Positions 1-8,939 of a DNA stretch of 64,000 bases are shown in pieces; position 1 is the first letter of the stretch; every line of letters starts with the position of its first letter. The DNA comes from Dyella humicola (lineage in GTDB: Bacteria > Pseudomonadota > Gammaproteobacteria > Xanthomonadales > Rhodanobacteraceae), in contig NZ_JAPDPC010000001.1 of the NCBI RefSeq assembly GCF_026283945.1, positions 1,984,001 through 2,048,000 on the forward strand. The letters are read 5' to 3'. The position numbers and the translations under genes are program-made. The notes under the pieces were generated by a model. That model ran no database searches and was not told the DNA's origin. It saw only the letters and a list, made by a program, of their open reading frames with translations.

Positions 1-849
1 GGCGATGGGTCCAGCTCGGTCCGTGAGCGAGGAGAATTCTTCGTCGGCGAGCGGCACGGAACCGGTGTAGTTGATCTTCGCGCGTCCCGCCTTGACGGCG
101 GGCAACTCGGCGGCAAGACGCAGCATCGCATCGGTAGCCGCACGTCCCGGCTCCAGGGCTCCATAATCCATCACCGGATGCACCAGCACGAACTCCTGAC
201 CGCCGTGGGCGCCTACCAGATTGGGCGTCAGCAAGGCTTGCCAGGACAGCGGCGACGCATGACCGGCCAGGGCACCTTCCATGCTCTGCGCCACATTGCC
301 GAGCGCGGCGTCATACGACGACAGATCGTCGGCCATGCCGCGCCGCACGCCTTCGACCATCAGGTCGATACCCTTGAACAGGCCACGTGCGGAATCATCA
401 GTCGCGAGCGGTCCTAGCAGTGGCTGCGCTTGCAGCATGCTGCTGATCGTGTCCGACAGATCTTTCGGTGGCAGCAGCACGAGTCCCTGACGATTGAAGA
501 AGGGGCTGATACCGGGCGTGGATGACGAGCGGAAATGGGTGGTGTCCGCCGCCAGTTTCTCATTCAGCGCCTGGGCGGTGATGCGCGCTTCCTCGGCGGT
601 CGGCGCGCGGACGACGACGGTCAGCGTATCGCTGAACTGGGGGAACTGCCGCGCAAAGGCTTCGCTACGCTGGCGCCAGGGCAACTGGTCGGAAAACAGG
701 TGGTCGGAGTTCGTATCGATGCTCAGATGATGGGATGCGGCCAACAGGCTGAGCGCCGCGAGCAGCGCCGCCAGCACCAACACGATGTAGTGATGGCGAC
801 CGCTTTGGTCGACCAGCCAGACCAGACCTTTGTGCAGTGCTCTGAACAC
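1..849 (-). CDS. hpnN: Hopanoid exporter HpnN, N-terminal part (runs off the left edge)
   Basis: This is the first 283 codons of an MMPL/RND-type inner-membrane transporter; the family is about 870-890 residues, so roughly two thirds lie outside the window. HpnN is known to move hopanoids from the inner to the outer membrane. The start is GTG at 849, with an AAGGAGA ribosome site at 859-865. Residues about 18-40 form the first membrane helix, followed by the large periplasmic loop of the RND fold. It lies 79 bases downstream of hpnG on the same strand, as last visible gene of the squalene synthase-shc-hpnG-hpnN block. The call is based on fold, position and family context. Confidence 0.88.
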   Translation of the reverse strand, partial: MFRALHKGLVWLVDQSGRHHYIVLVLAALLAALSLLAASHHLSIDTNSDHLFSDQLPWRQRSEAFARQFPQFSDTLTVVVRAPTAEEARITAQALNEKLAADTTHFRSSSTPGISPFFNRQGLVLLPPKDLSDTISSMLQAQPLLGPLATDDSARGLFKGIDLMVEGVRRGMADDLSSYDAALGNVAQSMEGALAGHASPLSWQALLTPNLVGAHGGQEFVLVHPVMDYGALEPGRAATDAMLRLAAELPAVKAGRAKINYTGSVPLADEEFSSLTDRAGPIA

Positions 850-928
850 GCCGTCGTCTCTCCTTAGCTTCGATCCGACCGGCCGTACGTCGAGGCCAGG
901 CCTGACATCCGAAAACGTTGCCTCAAGG

Positions 929-1666
929 TTAGCAGGGCCCTTGAGGTTCGCGGGCCAGATCCGTGCCTGCCACGACCACGGCGGCCTGCAAGGCGCGGGT
1001 GGCCTTGCCCATGCGACTGGCGAGGCCGGGCAAGCGTTTGAGCAAGGCAGGATGACGCGCCATGGCGACGAGCATGTGTACAAGGTGCGGGCGTCCCCAC
1101 GCGTCGACGCCTGCCTGCAGTTCGAGCGGGATCTCGTCATCGCTTTCATCGACGATGGCGCGCAGCACGACAAAGGGGAGATGCCGTTCGTTCGCCACTG
1201 CAGCGACTGCCGCACTCTCCATGTCCACGGCGACGGCCAGGTGGCGGTCCCGCATGGCTGTTTTTTCCGCCGCGCTCGACAACGGCGCCGGCAAGCTGAG
1301 CAGGCTTCCTTCCATCGTCAATGCCAGTCCCCCAGCGTCAAGGCGCTGGCTGAGCGCCGCGCGCCACGACGGTGTCGGCGTATAGTCGCGTCCTTGCTCG
1401 TCGAAGATGCGATGCGGACACAACAGCGTGCCGCTACGCAGCCCTGGTGCGAGCGCTCCCGCTACGCCAAACACGGCCAGGGCAGTTGCGCCTGCGTCGA
1501 TCAATGCCAGCGCCCCCTGTCGCGCAGCCTCTGGGCCCATGCCACTCAGCCACAGGTTGGCGCCGTTGCCAAGAGGCGTCAGCTTTTGTGGATGCAAGCG
1601 CTGGCGAGTAAGCGCCTTCGCCTCGGCTGCGAGTGCCGTCACGATGCCCACGGAGTGCAGGTTCAC
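929..1666 (-). CDS. hpnG: Hopanoid-associated nucleoside phosphorylase HpnG
   Basis: This 245-residue protein belongs to the PNP/MTAN phosphorylase superfamily. HpnG removes adenine from adenosylhopane, giving a ribosyl/phosphoribosyl hopane. The N-terminus (VGIVTALAAEAKAL) and the MESAAVAAVA segment around residue 170 are typical of this fold; the latter carries the nucleoside-binding Met-Glu. I chose the GTG at 1666 because it overlaps the shc stop codon as GTGA (stop at 1665-1663), implying translational coupling. An upstream in-frame start at 1723 would run 60 bases into shc. Its substrate would be made by HpnH, encoded at 13162. Confidence 0.9.
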   Translation of the reverse strand: MNLHSVGIVTALAAEAKALTRQRLHPQKLTPLGNGANLWLSGMGPEAARQGALALIDAGATALAVFGVAGALAPGLRSGTLLCPHRIFDEQGRDYTPTPSWRAALSQRLDAGGLALTMEGSLLSLPAPLSSAAEKTAMRDRHLAVAVDMESAAVAAVANERHLPFVVLRAIVDESDDEIPLELQAGVDAWGRPHLVHMLVAMARHPALLKRLPGLASRMGKATRALQAAVVVAGTDLAREPQGPC

Positions 1667-3669
1667 TGTGTCCCCGAAGAGGGCGTTGATTTCATTAGCC
1701 GCCGATAGCGGCTCAGGGCCCATAGCGGAAAGTAGGCGGTATAGCCGTGGTACTTGAGGAAGAATACGCGCGGAAAACCTGGGGCATTAAAGCTGGGGTG
1801 ATACCACAACCCTCCCTCGCGCTCATCGTTGGCTTGCTGGTCGTCGAGCAGCCATTGAATGCCTCGGCGAACCGGTTCGCTGCGGTGCTCGCCGACCGCG
1901 AGCAGGCCCAGCAGGGCCCAGGCCGTGCTGTGCGCCGTGCTTATGCCGCTGTTGCTGCCACGAAGCGCGGGATCGAAATAACTGTCGTTGGTCTCGCCCC
2001 AGCCACCGTCGGCGTGCTGCCTGGAGACTAGCCAGTCGATGGACTTGCGGATCCATGGCTGACTCAGATCTTCGCCGACCAAGGCCAGCCCGGCCAGTAC
2101 CGACCAGGTGCCGTAAATATAGTTGGTGCCCCAACGTCCCCAATAGGAGCCGTCGGCTTGTTGGGCGGTTTTCAGGTAGGCCACGCAACGGTCGATGGCG
2201 ACACGATCCTGCGCACGCTGCAGGACACCCAGGCAGGCCAGGACGCGACCGGACACATCCTCGGTGGGCGGATCGAGCATGGCGCCATGGTCCGCGAAGG
2301 GAATCTGGTTGATGTGATAGTGCGTGTTGTTGCGATCGAAGGAGGCAAAACCGCCATTGTCGGACTGCATGCCCACCAGCCAATCGGCTGCCCGCTCGAT
2401 GCGCGCGCGGTACAAGCCTTCATGCGGCGTACCCAGAACAGCCACGTGCAGCAGGCCGGCGACCAGCGCGGTGTCGTCCAGGTCAGGAAAGTAGGCATTG
2501 GCGTACTGGAAAGCCCAGCCGCCGGGGGGCAGGTCGGGCGCCTGTGCCGCCCAGTCGCCTTTCACATCCAGTTCCTGCAATGGCGCCATCCAGTCCAGTG
2601 CACGTTTCACCGCGCTCTGCGTGGCATCGTCGCCAGCGGCCCGCAGCAAGGCCATGGCGGCCCAGCCGGTATCCCACACGGGCGATACGCAGGGTTGGCA
2701 ATAGGCCGTGCCATCGGCGCAATGCACGATCAGCTTCTGCAATGATTTGAGGCAGGTGGCACGCGCGGGGTGGTCCTTCGCGTAGCCGAGCAGATCCATC
2801 GCTTCCAGCGCATTGACCATCGGGGGAAAGATGGCGCCCACGCCATCCTCGCCGTTGAGTCGCTCAATAAACCAATCTTCGGCCTTCTTTACCGCTTTTT
2901 GCCGCCATGCCCTGGGAATGAGCGGGTCACAGGCGCGCCCGATCTTGTCCAGCACGAGAAAGCATCGGCTGGCGAAGCCACGGCTCGGGAAATAATGCCG
3001 CTCCTGTGCCGGCGGCGTCACGAACAGTTCGGGTACGCCAATACGGCGCGGATTTTTTGCCCGCGCCTTGAGCGAGCAAAGGATGAACAGCGGCACCATG
3101 GTGGCGCGTGCCCAATACGAAACCTTGTCCAGATGAAACGGTGCCCAGCGGGGAAACAACATGATCTCAACCGGCACATACGGCGCCGCGCGCCAGGGCA
3201 CCTGTTCGAACATGGCCAGCAGGATGCGCGTGAACACATTGCTCTTGGCGGCGCCACCCAAACCCAGAATGGCGCCGCGGGCGTGCCGCATATGCGGCGC
3301 CTCGGCGGCGTCGCCCGCGGCTTTCAGTGCGTAGTACGACTTGACCGTGCAGGACAGGTCGATGGCGCCGTCCTGGTAGAGCGGCCAGCCGCCGTGAGTA
3401 TCCTGGCGTTGCTTGAGCCGGATATAGCGCGCGAGTTGTTCCTGCAGCACATCGTCGATTTCATCGAGGAAGTGCATCATCAAGATGTATTCGGCAGAGA
3501 TGGTGCAGTCGGTTTCGAACTCGAAGCACCAGTGCCCGTCGGGTCGCTGCCGGGCAAGCAACGCCTTGCGCGCGCGATCGATGGCCTGATCGAGGCGGGT
3601 GGTCTCAGGCTCTCCATTGCGATGGTCCAGCACGGCCGCATCGTCAACAGGAGCTGGCGTATCCGTCAT
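1663..3669 (-). CDS. shc: Squalene-hopene cyclase
   Basis: This 668-residue protein cyclises squalene to hopene/hopanol at the membrane. The catalytic DLDDTA motif (DxDDTA type) is at residues 396-401. Several QW-type repeats are visible, such as GGFASFDRNN and GGWGETNDSYFDP in the C-terminal half. The length fits bacterial cyclases (about 630-725 residues). The ATG at 3669 overlaps the stop of the squalene synthase gene as ATGA, which decides the start over a longer reading frame reaching 3975. Its substrate comes from the gene just upstream and its product feeds HpnH. Confidence 0.96.
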   Translation of the reverse strand: MTDTPAPVDDAAVLDHRNGEPETTRLDQAIDRARKALLARQRPDGHWCFEFETDCTISAEYILMMHFLDEIDDVLQEQLARYIRLKQRQDTHGGWPLYQDGAIDLSCTVKSYYALKAAGDAAEAPHMRHARGAILGLGGAAKSNVFTRILLAMFEQVPWRAAPYVPVEIMLFPRWAPFHLDKVSYWARATMVPLFILCSLKARAKNPRRIGVPELFVTPPAQERHYFPSRGFASRCFLVLDKIGRACDPLIPRAWRQKAVKKAEDWFIERLNGEDGVGAIFPPMVNALEAMDLLGYAKDHPARATCLKSLQKLIVHCADGTAYCQPCVSPVWDTGWAAMALLRAAGDDATQSAVKRALDWMAPLQELDVKGDWAAQAPDLPPGGWAFQYANAYFPDLDDTALVAGLLHVAVLGTPHEGLYRARIERAADWLVGMQSDNGGFASFDRNNTHYHINQIPFADHGAMLDPPTEDVSGRVLACLGVLQRAQDRVAIDRCVAYLKTAQQADGSYWGRWGTNYIYGTWSVLAGLALVGEDLSQPWIRKSIDWLVSRQHADGGWGETNDSYFDPALRGSNSGISTAHSTAWALLGLLAVGEHRSEPVRRGIQWLLDDQQANDEREGGLWYHPSFNAPGFPRVFFLKYHGYTAYFPLWALSRYRRLMKSTPSSGTQ

Positions 3670-4832
3670 AGCGATCGTGCGTTCTTGGCATCGCGCCGGG
3701 AGGGCATTCCATTCAAATAAGAGGCCCTGCGCCTGGGCCATGTGCGCGGGGGGTCCTGGGGCTCTTCCCACTCGGGCGACAGCGGCGTCAGCGGCAGCTT
3801 GCGTGCGGCTGTGGTAAACAGCCAGCGAACGCCGGTGTCGTATTTGTCGGTCAGTCGGGTCAGGCCCATGGTCTGGGCCACGGCCGCGCGGGAAACCTTG
3901 ACCTGCGTGCCGCAAGAGAAATCGAGCCGGTCCTGCAGATTGCGCAGGGTCAGCACGGCCAGGCCGATGCTCCACAAACAGAAACGGCGAAAGCCCGCGT
4001 GCCTGGCCGGCACGATGAGCGTGTATTCCACCGCACGGCAGAGATGCGAATGCGCCACGCCGATCAGTTCGATCATGGCCTTGGCGTAGTTGTCATCCTG
4101 ATAACCGGGACGCAGTTCCTGCAACTGCGCGCCGTGGCGGGAGAAGACATCCTGCGGCAACCAGCACACACCATGACTGCGATCCTCCCACTGGTCCTTG
4201 AGGATGTTGGTCATCTGCAGGCCCTGGCCAAATGACACCGCCAAACGCATCAAGGTCTTCGATTGCGGCGCCAGCTCCGGTTCGAAGTTGATCAGCAGCT
4301 TCGTCAGCATCTCCCCTACGACGCCTGCCACGCAGTAGCAATAGCCGTCCAAGTCGCGCAGCGTCGCCAGGCCTTGCAGGCCAACCACGCACTGAAAGTC
4401 GTGCATGCCGTTCGACATGGTTTTCAGGCAGTCGACAATGGCCGTGTGCTGGGTCGGATTGAAGGTTTGGGTGACCTCCAAAACCAGCGGCAATCGGGAC
4501 AATAGCTCGCGCTCGCTCGCGGACGTTGCCTCGGAGAGTTTCGGCGCCAGTTCGGAAGCGAAGCGTTGTGCATCGATGCGGCCGGTGACCGCGTCAACGA
4601 ATGCGCTCTCGTAGATGCCTTTTTCGTCGACCGAGAGAGTCGGTTCGTCTTCAATGGTGTCGGCAATGCGGCACAACAGATACGCGTTGGCAACCACCTC
4701 TCGAAGTGCAGGTGGCAGCTGCGGTATCGTCAATGCGAACGTCCTGGATACTCTCGGAAGTATGGCTTCCTGATAAGCACTGGCGTTGGCTTGTGCGATC
4801 GCAGCGACGTGCTTCGAGTCGAACATTGACAT
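3666..4832 (-). CDS. Squalene/phytoene synthase family protein, probably a one-enzyme squalene synthase
   Basis: This 388-residue head-to-head prenyl synthase carries both aspartate-rich motifs: DTIED at residues 58-62 and NILKDQWED at 209-217. The YCYCVAGVVG segment lies at about 164-173. The second motif resembles eukaryote-like squalene synthases that turn two farnesyl diphosphates directly into squalene. No partner HpnC or HpnE gene is visible, which favours that reading over HpnD (presqualene diphosphate synthase); HpnD remains possible. The ATG at 4832 has AAGGAAA about 8 bases upstream. It is first in the minus-strand block and overlaps shc by 4 bases. Confidence 0.85.
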   Translation of the reverse strand: MSMFDSKHVAAIAQANASAYQEAILPRVSRTFALTIPQLPPALREVVANAYLLCRIADTIEDEPTLSVDEKGIYESAFVDAVTGRIDAQRFASELAPKLSEATSASERELLSRLPLVLEVTQTFNPTQHTAIVDCLKTMSNGMHDFQCVVGLQGLATLRDLDGYCYCVAGVVGEMLTKLLINFEPELAPQSKTLMRLAVSFGQGLQMTNILKDQWEDRSHGVCWLPQDVFSRHGAQLQELRPGYQDDNYAKAMIELIGVAHSHLCRAVEYTLIVPARHAGFRRFCLWSIGLAVLTLRNLQDRLDFSCGTQVKVSRAAVAQTMGLTRLTDKYDTGVRWLFTTAARKLPLTPLSPEWEEPQDPPRTWPRRRASYLNGMPSRRDAKNARSL

Positions 4833-5149
4833 GCCTCGGCTTTCCTTATGTATTCACATACAGAAAAACGTACGACGAAGGCATGTTAGCACCCCGGTCT
4901 TCAATGACGCAGCCATCTGACCAAAGAGAATGTCTTCGAAGTGTCGAGGCTACGCCGGAGGCCTGCTCCCGTCCCTGAAAGCCAGGGGAAAGGAAGCTGG
5001 CCCCGCGGCAGCGTCGCTGCGTTTGCGCCAATGGCGCGTGGTTCATCCATAATGGACGCATGCCTTCCCCCGTGTTCATGGATCACCGGCCTTATGTACC
5101 CAGGGTTCATGCTGGCGATGCGCAGGCGTAGCCTGGCGGCTACACCACC
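4833..5149. promoter_or_regulatory. Divergent intergenic region between squalene synthase and hpnA
   Basis: These 317 bases separate two divergently read hopanoid genes and should hold promoters for both. The part near the squalene synthase start (about 4845-4885) is AT-richer than its surroundings. I see no clear -10/-35 pair, operator palindrome or credible ORF. The promoter role is inferred from position only. Confidence 0.4.
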
Positions 5150-6127
5150 ATGAAGACCTTGGTCACCGGAGCGACCGGCTTCGTCGGTACGGCGGTTGCC
5201 CGCCGCTTGCTACGCGAGAACCACAGCATCCGGGTGCTGGCGCGTGCCGGCTCGGATCGTCGCAATCTGCAAGGGCTCGACGTCGAGGTCGTCGAAGGCG
5301 ACCTCACTGATGCGCCTTCGCTCGCCAGGGCGTGCAAAGGCTGCGACGCCCTGTTCCATGTGGCGGCCGACTACCGCCTGTGGGCGCCGAAGCACGAGGC
5401 GCTCTATCGAACCAATGTCGACGGCACCCGGGCCTTGCTCGAGGCTGCCGGTCAGGCGGGCGTGTCGCGCATCGTCTACACGAGCAGCGTGGCGACCTTG
5501 GGTATTCCTCGCGACGGCAGCCCCGGTGACGAGAGCACGCCGGTGTCGCTCGACGACATGGTGGGCCACTATAAACGCTCCAAGTTTCTTGCCGAGGCGG
5601 TGGTCACGACGTATGCGGCGGCAGGACTGCCGGTGGTGATCGTGAACCCGTCGACGCCGGTAGGTCCTCGCGATATCAAGCCCACGCCGACCGGGCGTGT
5701 CGTGCGCGACGCCGTCGCTGGCCGGTTGCCCGCCTATGTCGACACGGGCCTCAATGTGGTCCACGTGGATGACGTGGCGGACGGTCATTGGCTGGCTTTC
5801 CAGCATGGAGTGGTGGGAGAGCGCTACATATTGGGCGGCAGCAACCTTAGCCTGCGCGAACTATTGACCGAGATTGCGGACATCGTCGGGCGCGAGCCAC
5901 CGCGTTGGCGGCTGCCGCACGCAGCGGTGATGCCGGTAGCGTACGTGGCCGAGGCGTGGGCGAGGTTGAGCGGAACCCAGCCCATCGCCACGGTGGAGGA
6001 AGTGCGCATGTCCAGGAAGCGCATGTTTTTCTCCAGCGCGAAGGCTGAGCGCGAACTCGGTTATGCGGCGGGCCCGGTCCGGCTCGCCCTGGAAGATGCC
6101 GTGGCCTGGTTCAGCCTGCATCACTGA
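5150..6127 (+). CDS. hpnA: Hopanoid-associated sugar epimerase/dehydratase-like protein HpnA
   Basis: This 325-residue extended short-chain dehydrogenase resembles dihydroflavonol-4-reductases. The Rossmann motif TGATGFVG is at residues 6-13. The active-site YxxxK appears as YKRSK at about residue 142, and TSSVATLG carries the upstream serine. HpnA genes recur in hopanoid clusters, but their exact reaction is not settled as far as I know. It is read away from the squalene synthase block and meets the ferritin-like gene tail to tail with about 6 bases between stops. Confidence 0.9.
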   Translation: MKTLVTGATGFVGTAVARRLLRENHSIRVLARAGSDRRNLQGLDVEVVEGDLTDAPSLARACKGCDALFHVAADYRLWAPKHEALYRTNVDGTRALLEAAGQAGVSRIVYTSSVATLGIPRDGSPGDESTPVSLDDMVGHYKRSKFLAEAVVTTYAAAGLPVVIVNPSTPVGPRDIKPTPTGRVVRDAVAGRLPAYVDTGLNVVHVDDVADGHWLAFQHGVVGERYILGGSNLSLRELLTEIADIVGREPPRWRLPHAAVMPVAYVAEAWARLSGTQPIATVEEVRMSRKRMFFSSAKAERELGYAAGPVRLALEDAVAWFSLHH

Positions 6128-6133
6128 GACCTC

Positions 6134-7027
6134 TTAGCGCACGAAGCGACGAGCCATACGGGCCATGCGTGGCACGAACGTGGGGCGGAGCAGGCGTTCG
6201 TCGTAGCCGTCCATACGATACTTGTCCTGGCTCAGGCAAAGGTCGAGCATCTCGCCGAGATTCAGATCCAGCCCGATCTGCTGGTGGCCGGTGAGCGTGA
6301 AGTTGGCATCCTGCATCTCGCCGCCGCTGTCCAGGCCTCTGGCGATGCCTATGCGCTCCCAGATCAGGAAGATCCATACCCGCATCACCTTCAGCTCGAA
6401 CGGCAGTCGCCGCCACCATGGCAACTTGCGCCGATACCAGGCCACCCAGTTGGCGAAAAACAGGATGTGGCGGGCCTCTTCCTGGATCACCGGTTCGAAC
6501 GTCTCCACCAGTTCCACCGGGAAGTAGCCGGTGCGTTTGGCGGACTCGAACAGGCCAAAGGCAAAAAAGCTGTCGATGCATTCGCTGTAGCCGGTGACCA
6601 GCCAGCCCCATTCGGGGTCCTTGGGGACTTCGTACTCGGGCTCCGGAGCCAGCGCGATGCCATAGGCCTCGACCATCTTGCTGAGCACGACCTTATGGCG
6701 GGCTTCTTCACCGCCATCCATGATCAGGGCATCGCGCAGCAGCGGATCGTCGACAGTCTGGGTATAGGTCTCTACGCGCAGGGTGGCACGGCCCTCGGTC
6801 TGCACGGCGATGTCCCAGATCGGCAGCGAGGTGATGCGCTGCAGGGCATCCGGGGTCAGCGTGGGCCAATCGATGACGGCCGGCTTATACGGATTATGCG
6901 TGTCCAGCAACATGCGGCAGAACAGCCGCTTGTGCGCTTCCGAGCCGATCTTGATACGACCGGGTTCGGTGCCTAGCCAATGCCGCATGGCGTGGTCGGC
7001 GGCGGCGACGGTGGCGTCGTGGGACAT
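6134..7027 (-). CDS. Ferritin-like di-iron protein in the hopanoid cluster
   Basis: This 297-residue soluble protein shows two EEARH motifs, at residues 107-111 and 183-187. These are the paired ExxH helices of a ferritin-like di-iron site. Further conserved-looking acidic residues (E78, E149, E161) lie where the other helices would be. Such sites serve oxygenases, desaturases and oxidases, so a hopanoid-modifying oxygenase is possible, but that is inference from position alone. It is the last gene of the hpnI-hpnJ-hpnK-hpnL block, 28 bases after hpnL. I do not recognise an established hpn name for it. Confidence 0.75.
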   Translation of the reverse strand: MSHDATVAAADHAMRHWLGTEPGRIKIGSEAHKRLFCRMLLDTHNPYKPAVIDWPTLTPDALQRITSLPIWDIAVQTEGRATLRVETYTQTVDDPLLRDALIMDGGEEARHKVVLSKMVEAYGIALAPEPEYEVPKDPEWGWLVTGYSECIDSFFAFGLFESAKRTGYFPVELVETFEPVIQEEARHILFFANWVAWYRRKLPWWRRLPFELKVMRVWIFLIWERIGIARGLDSGGEMQDANFTLTGHQQIGLDLNLGEMLDLCLSQDKYRMDGYDERLLRPTFVPRMARMARRFVR

Positions 7028-7055
7028 CGGTCACCTCATGGTTATGACGGCTTGG

Positions 7056-8090
7056 TTATGACGGCTTGCTGTTGTGCGCGTCAGGCAACGCGGCGGCGCC
7101 ACGCGCGCGCCAGCCGAGCCGCAAGCGACGGGCTTCGGCCCATTGCCACGAAATCAGCATGGGCAAGCCGAAGCCGACTTCGCGTGCACGCTTGACCAGT
7201 GACAGTGCGATCGCTGCGTCGGCCGGCAGGCCAATGATATTGCCGAACAACACCAGGCCACCTTCTTGTATGCCCAGGCCAGCCGGCACGAAGAAGATGA
7301 TGTGACGCAACGACTGCGTCACCGCTTCGATCGCGATGGCATCCCATACGGTGATCGGATAGCCCAGCAGTAGCAGTGCGAACCAGGTCTCGAAGCTGCC
7401 CAGGATGAAGCCGGCGAGCTGCCACGTGCAGGCCACGGCGAGCCGCAGCGGCTCGCGGTAATACGCGCGGATTTCTTCATCGAGGCGCGAGCCGTCCAGC
7501 AGCTCGGTAAAGCGCGAGGGGCCTCCCATGGTCTTTTCCACAAACGCTTCCAGGCGCGAAAACAGCTGGCCATGACGCAGCAGGTAAATCAGCACGATGG
7601 GTAAGGGCAGGCTGGCGACCAAGCCGCCAATGACCGAATTCAAGGTGCCGATATGCCTGGTCAAGCCAATCAGCATGAGGATGCCCAGCGCCGCGAAGAT
7701 GTACTGGCTGACCAGGGTCAGCAGCACTTCGATCACCACGCTGGCGGCCACCACGGCGCCGCCGAGGCCGCGCCATTTGACCAGCCGGATACCGACGATC
7801 TCGCCGCCGATATTGGCTACCGGCAGGAGGCGATTGCAGGCCTCGCGGACGGCTCCCACCCAGAACAGGAATGGCACGCCAGCACGTCGTTGCGGATCGC
7901 GTGGCGCCAGCAGGGCGCGCCAGCCCATCACGTCCACCAGCAGCGGCACGGCATGGAAGGGCAGCAGCCAGAGCAGCGCCCAGCCCGCATGATCGAAGGC
8001 GTTGCGGATGGCGCCCCAATCCTGGTGCACAACCAGCACGACGGCGGCAGTGAGGCCGAGCAGGCCGGCAAGATAAACGAGATATTTCAT
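7056..8090 (-). CDS. hpnL: Hopanoid-associated inner-membrane protein HpnL
   Basis: This 344-residue protein has the multi-helix fold of the lysylphosphatidylglycerol synthase membrane region (UPF0104/YbhN-like), with about eight hydrophobic segments from MKYLVYLAGLLGLTAAVVLVV onward. The family recurs in hopanoid clusters without a proven function; flipping or membrane handling of a hopanoid intermediate is a reasonable guess. The ATG at 8090 overlaps the hpnK stop as ATGA, so I prefer it to the longer frame starting at 8129. Confidence 0.88.
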   Translation of the reverse strand: MKYLVYLAGLLGLTAAVVLVVHQDWGAIRNAFDHAGWALLWLLPFHAVPLLVDVMGWRALLAPRDPQRRAGVPFLFWVGAVREACNRLLPVANIGGEIVGIRLVKWRGLGGAVVAASVVIEVLLTLVSQYIFAALGILMLIGLTRHIGTLNSVIGGLVASLPLPIVLIYLLRHGQLFSRLEAFVEKTMGGPSRFTELLDGSRLDEEIRAYYREPLRLAVACTWQLAGFILGSFETWFALLLLGYPITVWDAIAIEAVTQSLRHIIFFVPAGLGIQEGGLVLFGNIIGLPADAAIALSLVKRAREVGFGLPMLISWQWAEARRLRLGWRARGAAALPDAHNSKPS

Positions 8091-8917
8091 GCAGCCGCCG
8101 GATCGCCAAAGCCATGACACAAAAGACAACGTTCCGCGATGGCGCGTTGCACACGTGGGGATAGTAGTGCGGCCAACTCATCCGCGTGACGGTAGTCGGC
8201 CATGCTTGAAGTCAGTTCGCCGTGCATGGCTGGATGCAAATAAAGCTCCGACAGACCCTCCGGCAAGCGCTGAAGCACATCCAGCAGCGCACTTTCGTCC
8301 ATGCCACCACTGTGCCGGATACCGAACACATGATCGTTGCAAAGCACGCCTGCCCGCCGCAGGCGTCGGCGCATCAGCGCCAGCCACGGTTGCAGCCACG
8401 GCCCCATGCCTGGCTCGGCCGGCAAGCGCACCGCACGCAAGCCGTAGTCGCGGCCGATGGAGAGCATCAGAGACAGCACGGTGGGATGCAGGTGGAAATG
8501 CTTGTGCGCATTGACGTGGTCCAGGGGCAGGCCGGTGGCGGCGAAGGCCTCGAATTGTGCGCGAATCTCGGCCGCCAGTTGGCGTCGCACGCCCGGCAGG
8601 AAGAAGAAGCGGAGGCCATCGCGCGCCATGGCGTTGCCGAAATTGCCGCGGGCGTCGACCAGGTCAGGGATGCGCGCTGGTGGCAAGGCGGATGGGCCAT
8701 CCGCCAACACCAGATGCAAACCCACGGCGAGGCCGGGCGAGCGGCGGGCACGCGCTACGGCGTCGGCCACCGCGGGCGCCGTCACCATCAGGCTGGCGGC
8801 GCGCAGTACGCCCTCACGATAGCCGCGCTCGACTGCCTCGTTCACCGCTTCGTGCAGGCCGAAATCATCGGCCGTCACGATCAGACGCGGTCGAGCAGGC
8901 GCCAGCACGACATTCAT
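8087..8917 (-). CDS. hpnK: Hopanoid-associated deacetylase HpnK (YdjC/ChbG family)
   Basis: This protein of about 276 residues is a YdjC/ChbG-type carbohydrate deacetylase. The metal-binding motif LIVTADDFG lies near the N-terminus and DHVNAHKHFHLHP supplies the histidines in the middle. In Burkholderia work HpnK removes the acetyl group from N-acetylglucosaminyl bacteriohopanetetrol after HpnI. The start is uncertain: ATG at 8917 lies 22 bases after the hpnJ stop, while an in-frame ATG at 8956 would overlap hpnJ by 17 bases and add 13 residues. It overlaps hpnL by 4 bases. Confidence 0.88.
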   Translation of the reverse strand: MNVVLAPARPRLIVTADDFGLHEAVNEAVERGYREGVLRAASLMVTAPAVADAVARARRSPGLAVGLHLVLADGPSALPPARIPDLVDARGNFGNAMARDGLRFFFLPGVRRQLAAEIRAQFEAFAATGLPLDHVNAHKHFHLHPTVLSLMLSIGRDYGLRAVRLPAEPGMGPWLQPWLALMRRRLRRAGVLCNDHVFGIRHSGGMDESALLDVLQRLPEGLSELYLHPAMHGELTSSMADYRHADELAALLSPRVQRAIAERCLLCHGFGDPAAA

Positions 8918-8939
8918 GGCTGCAGCGTGAGCTGCCCGC

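Noticed and set aside
2770-3720. A 316-codon plus-strand ORF inside shc
   Set aside because: Antisense to the cyclase, whose motifs are intact.
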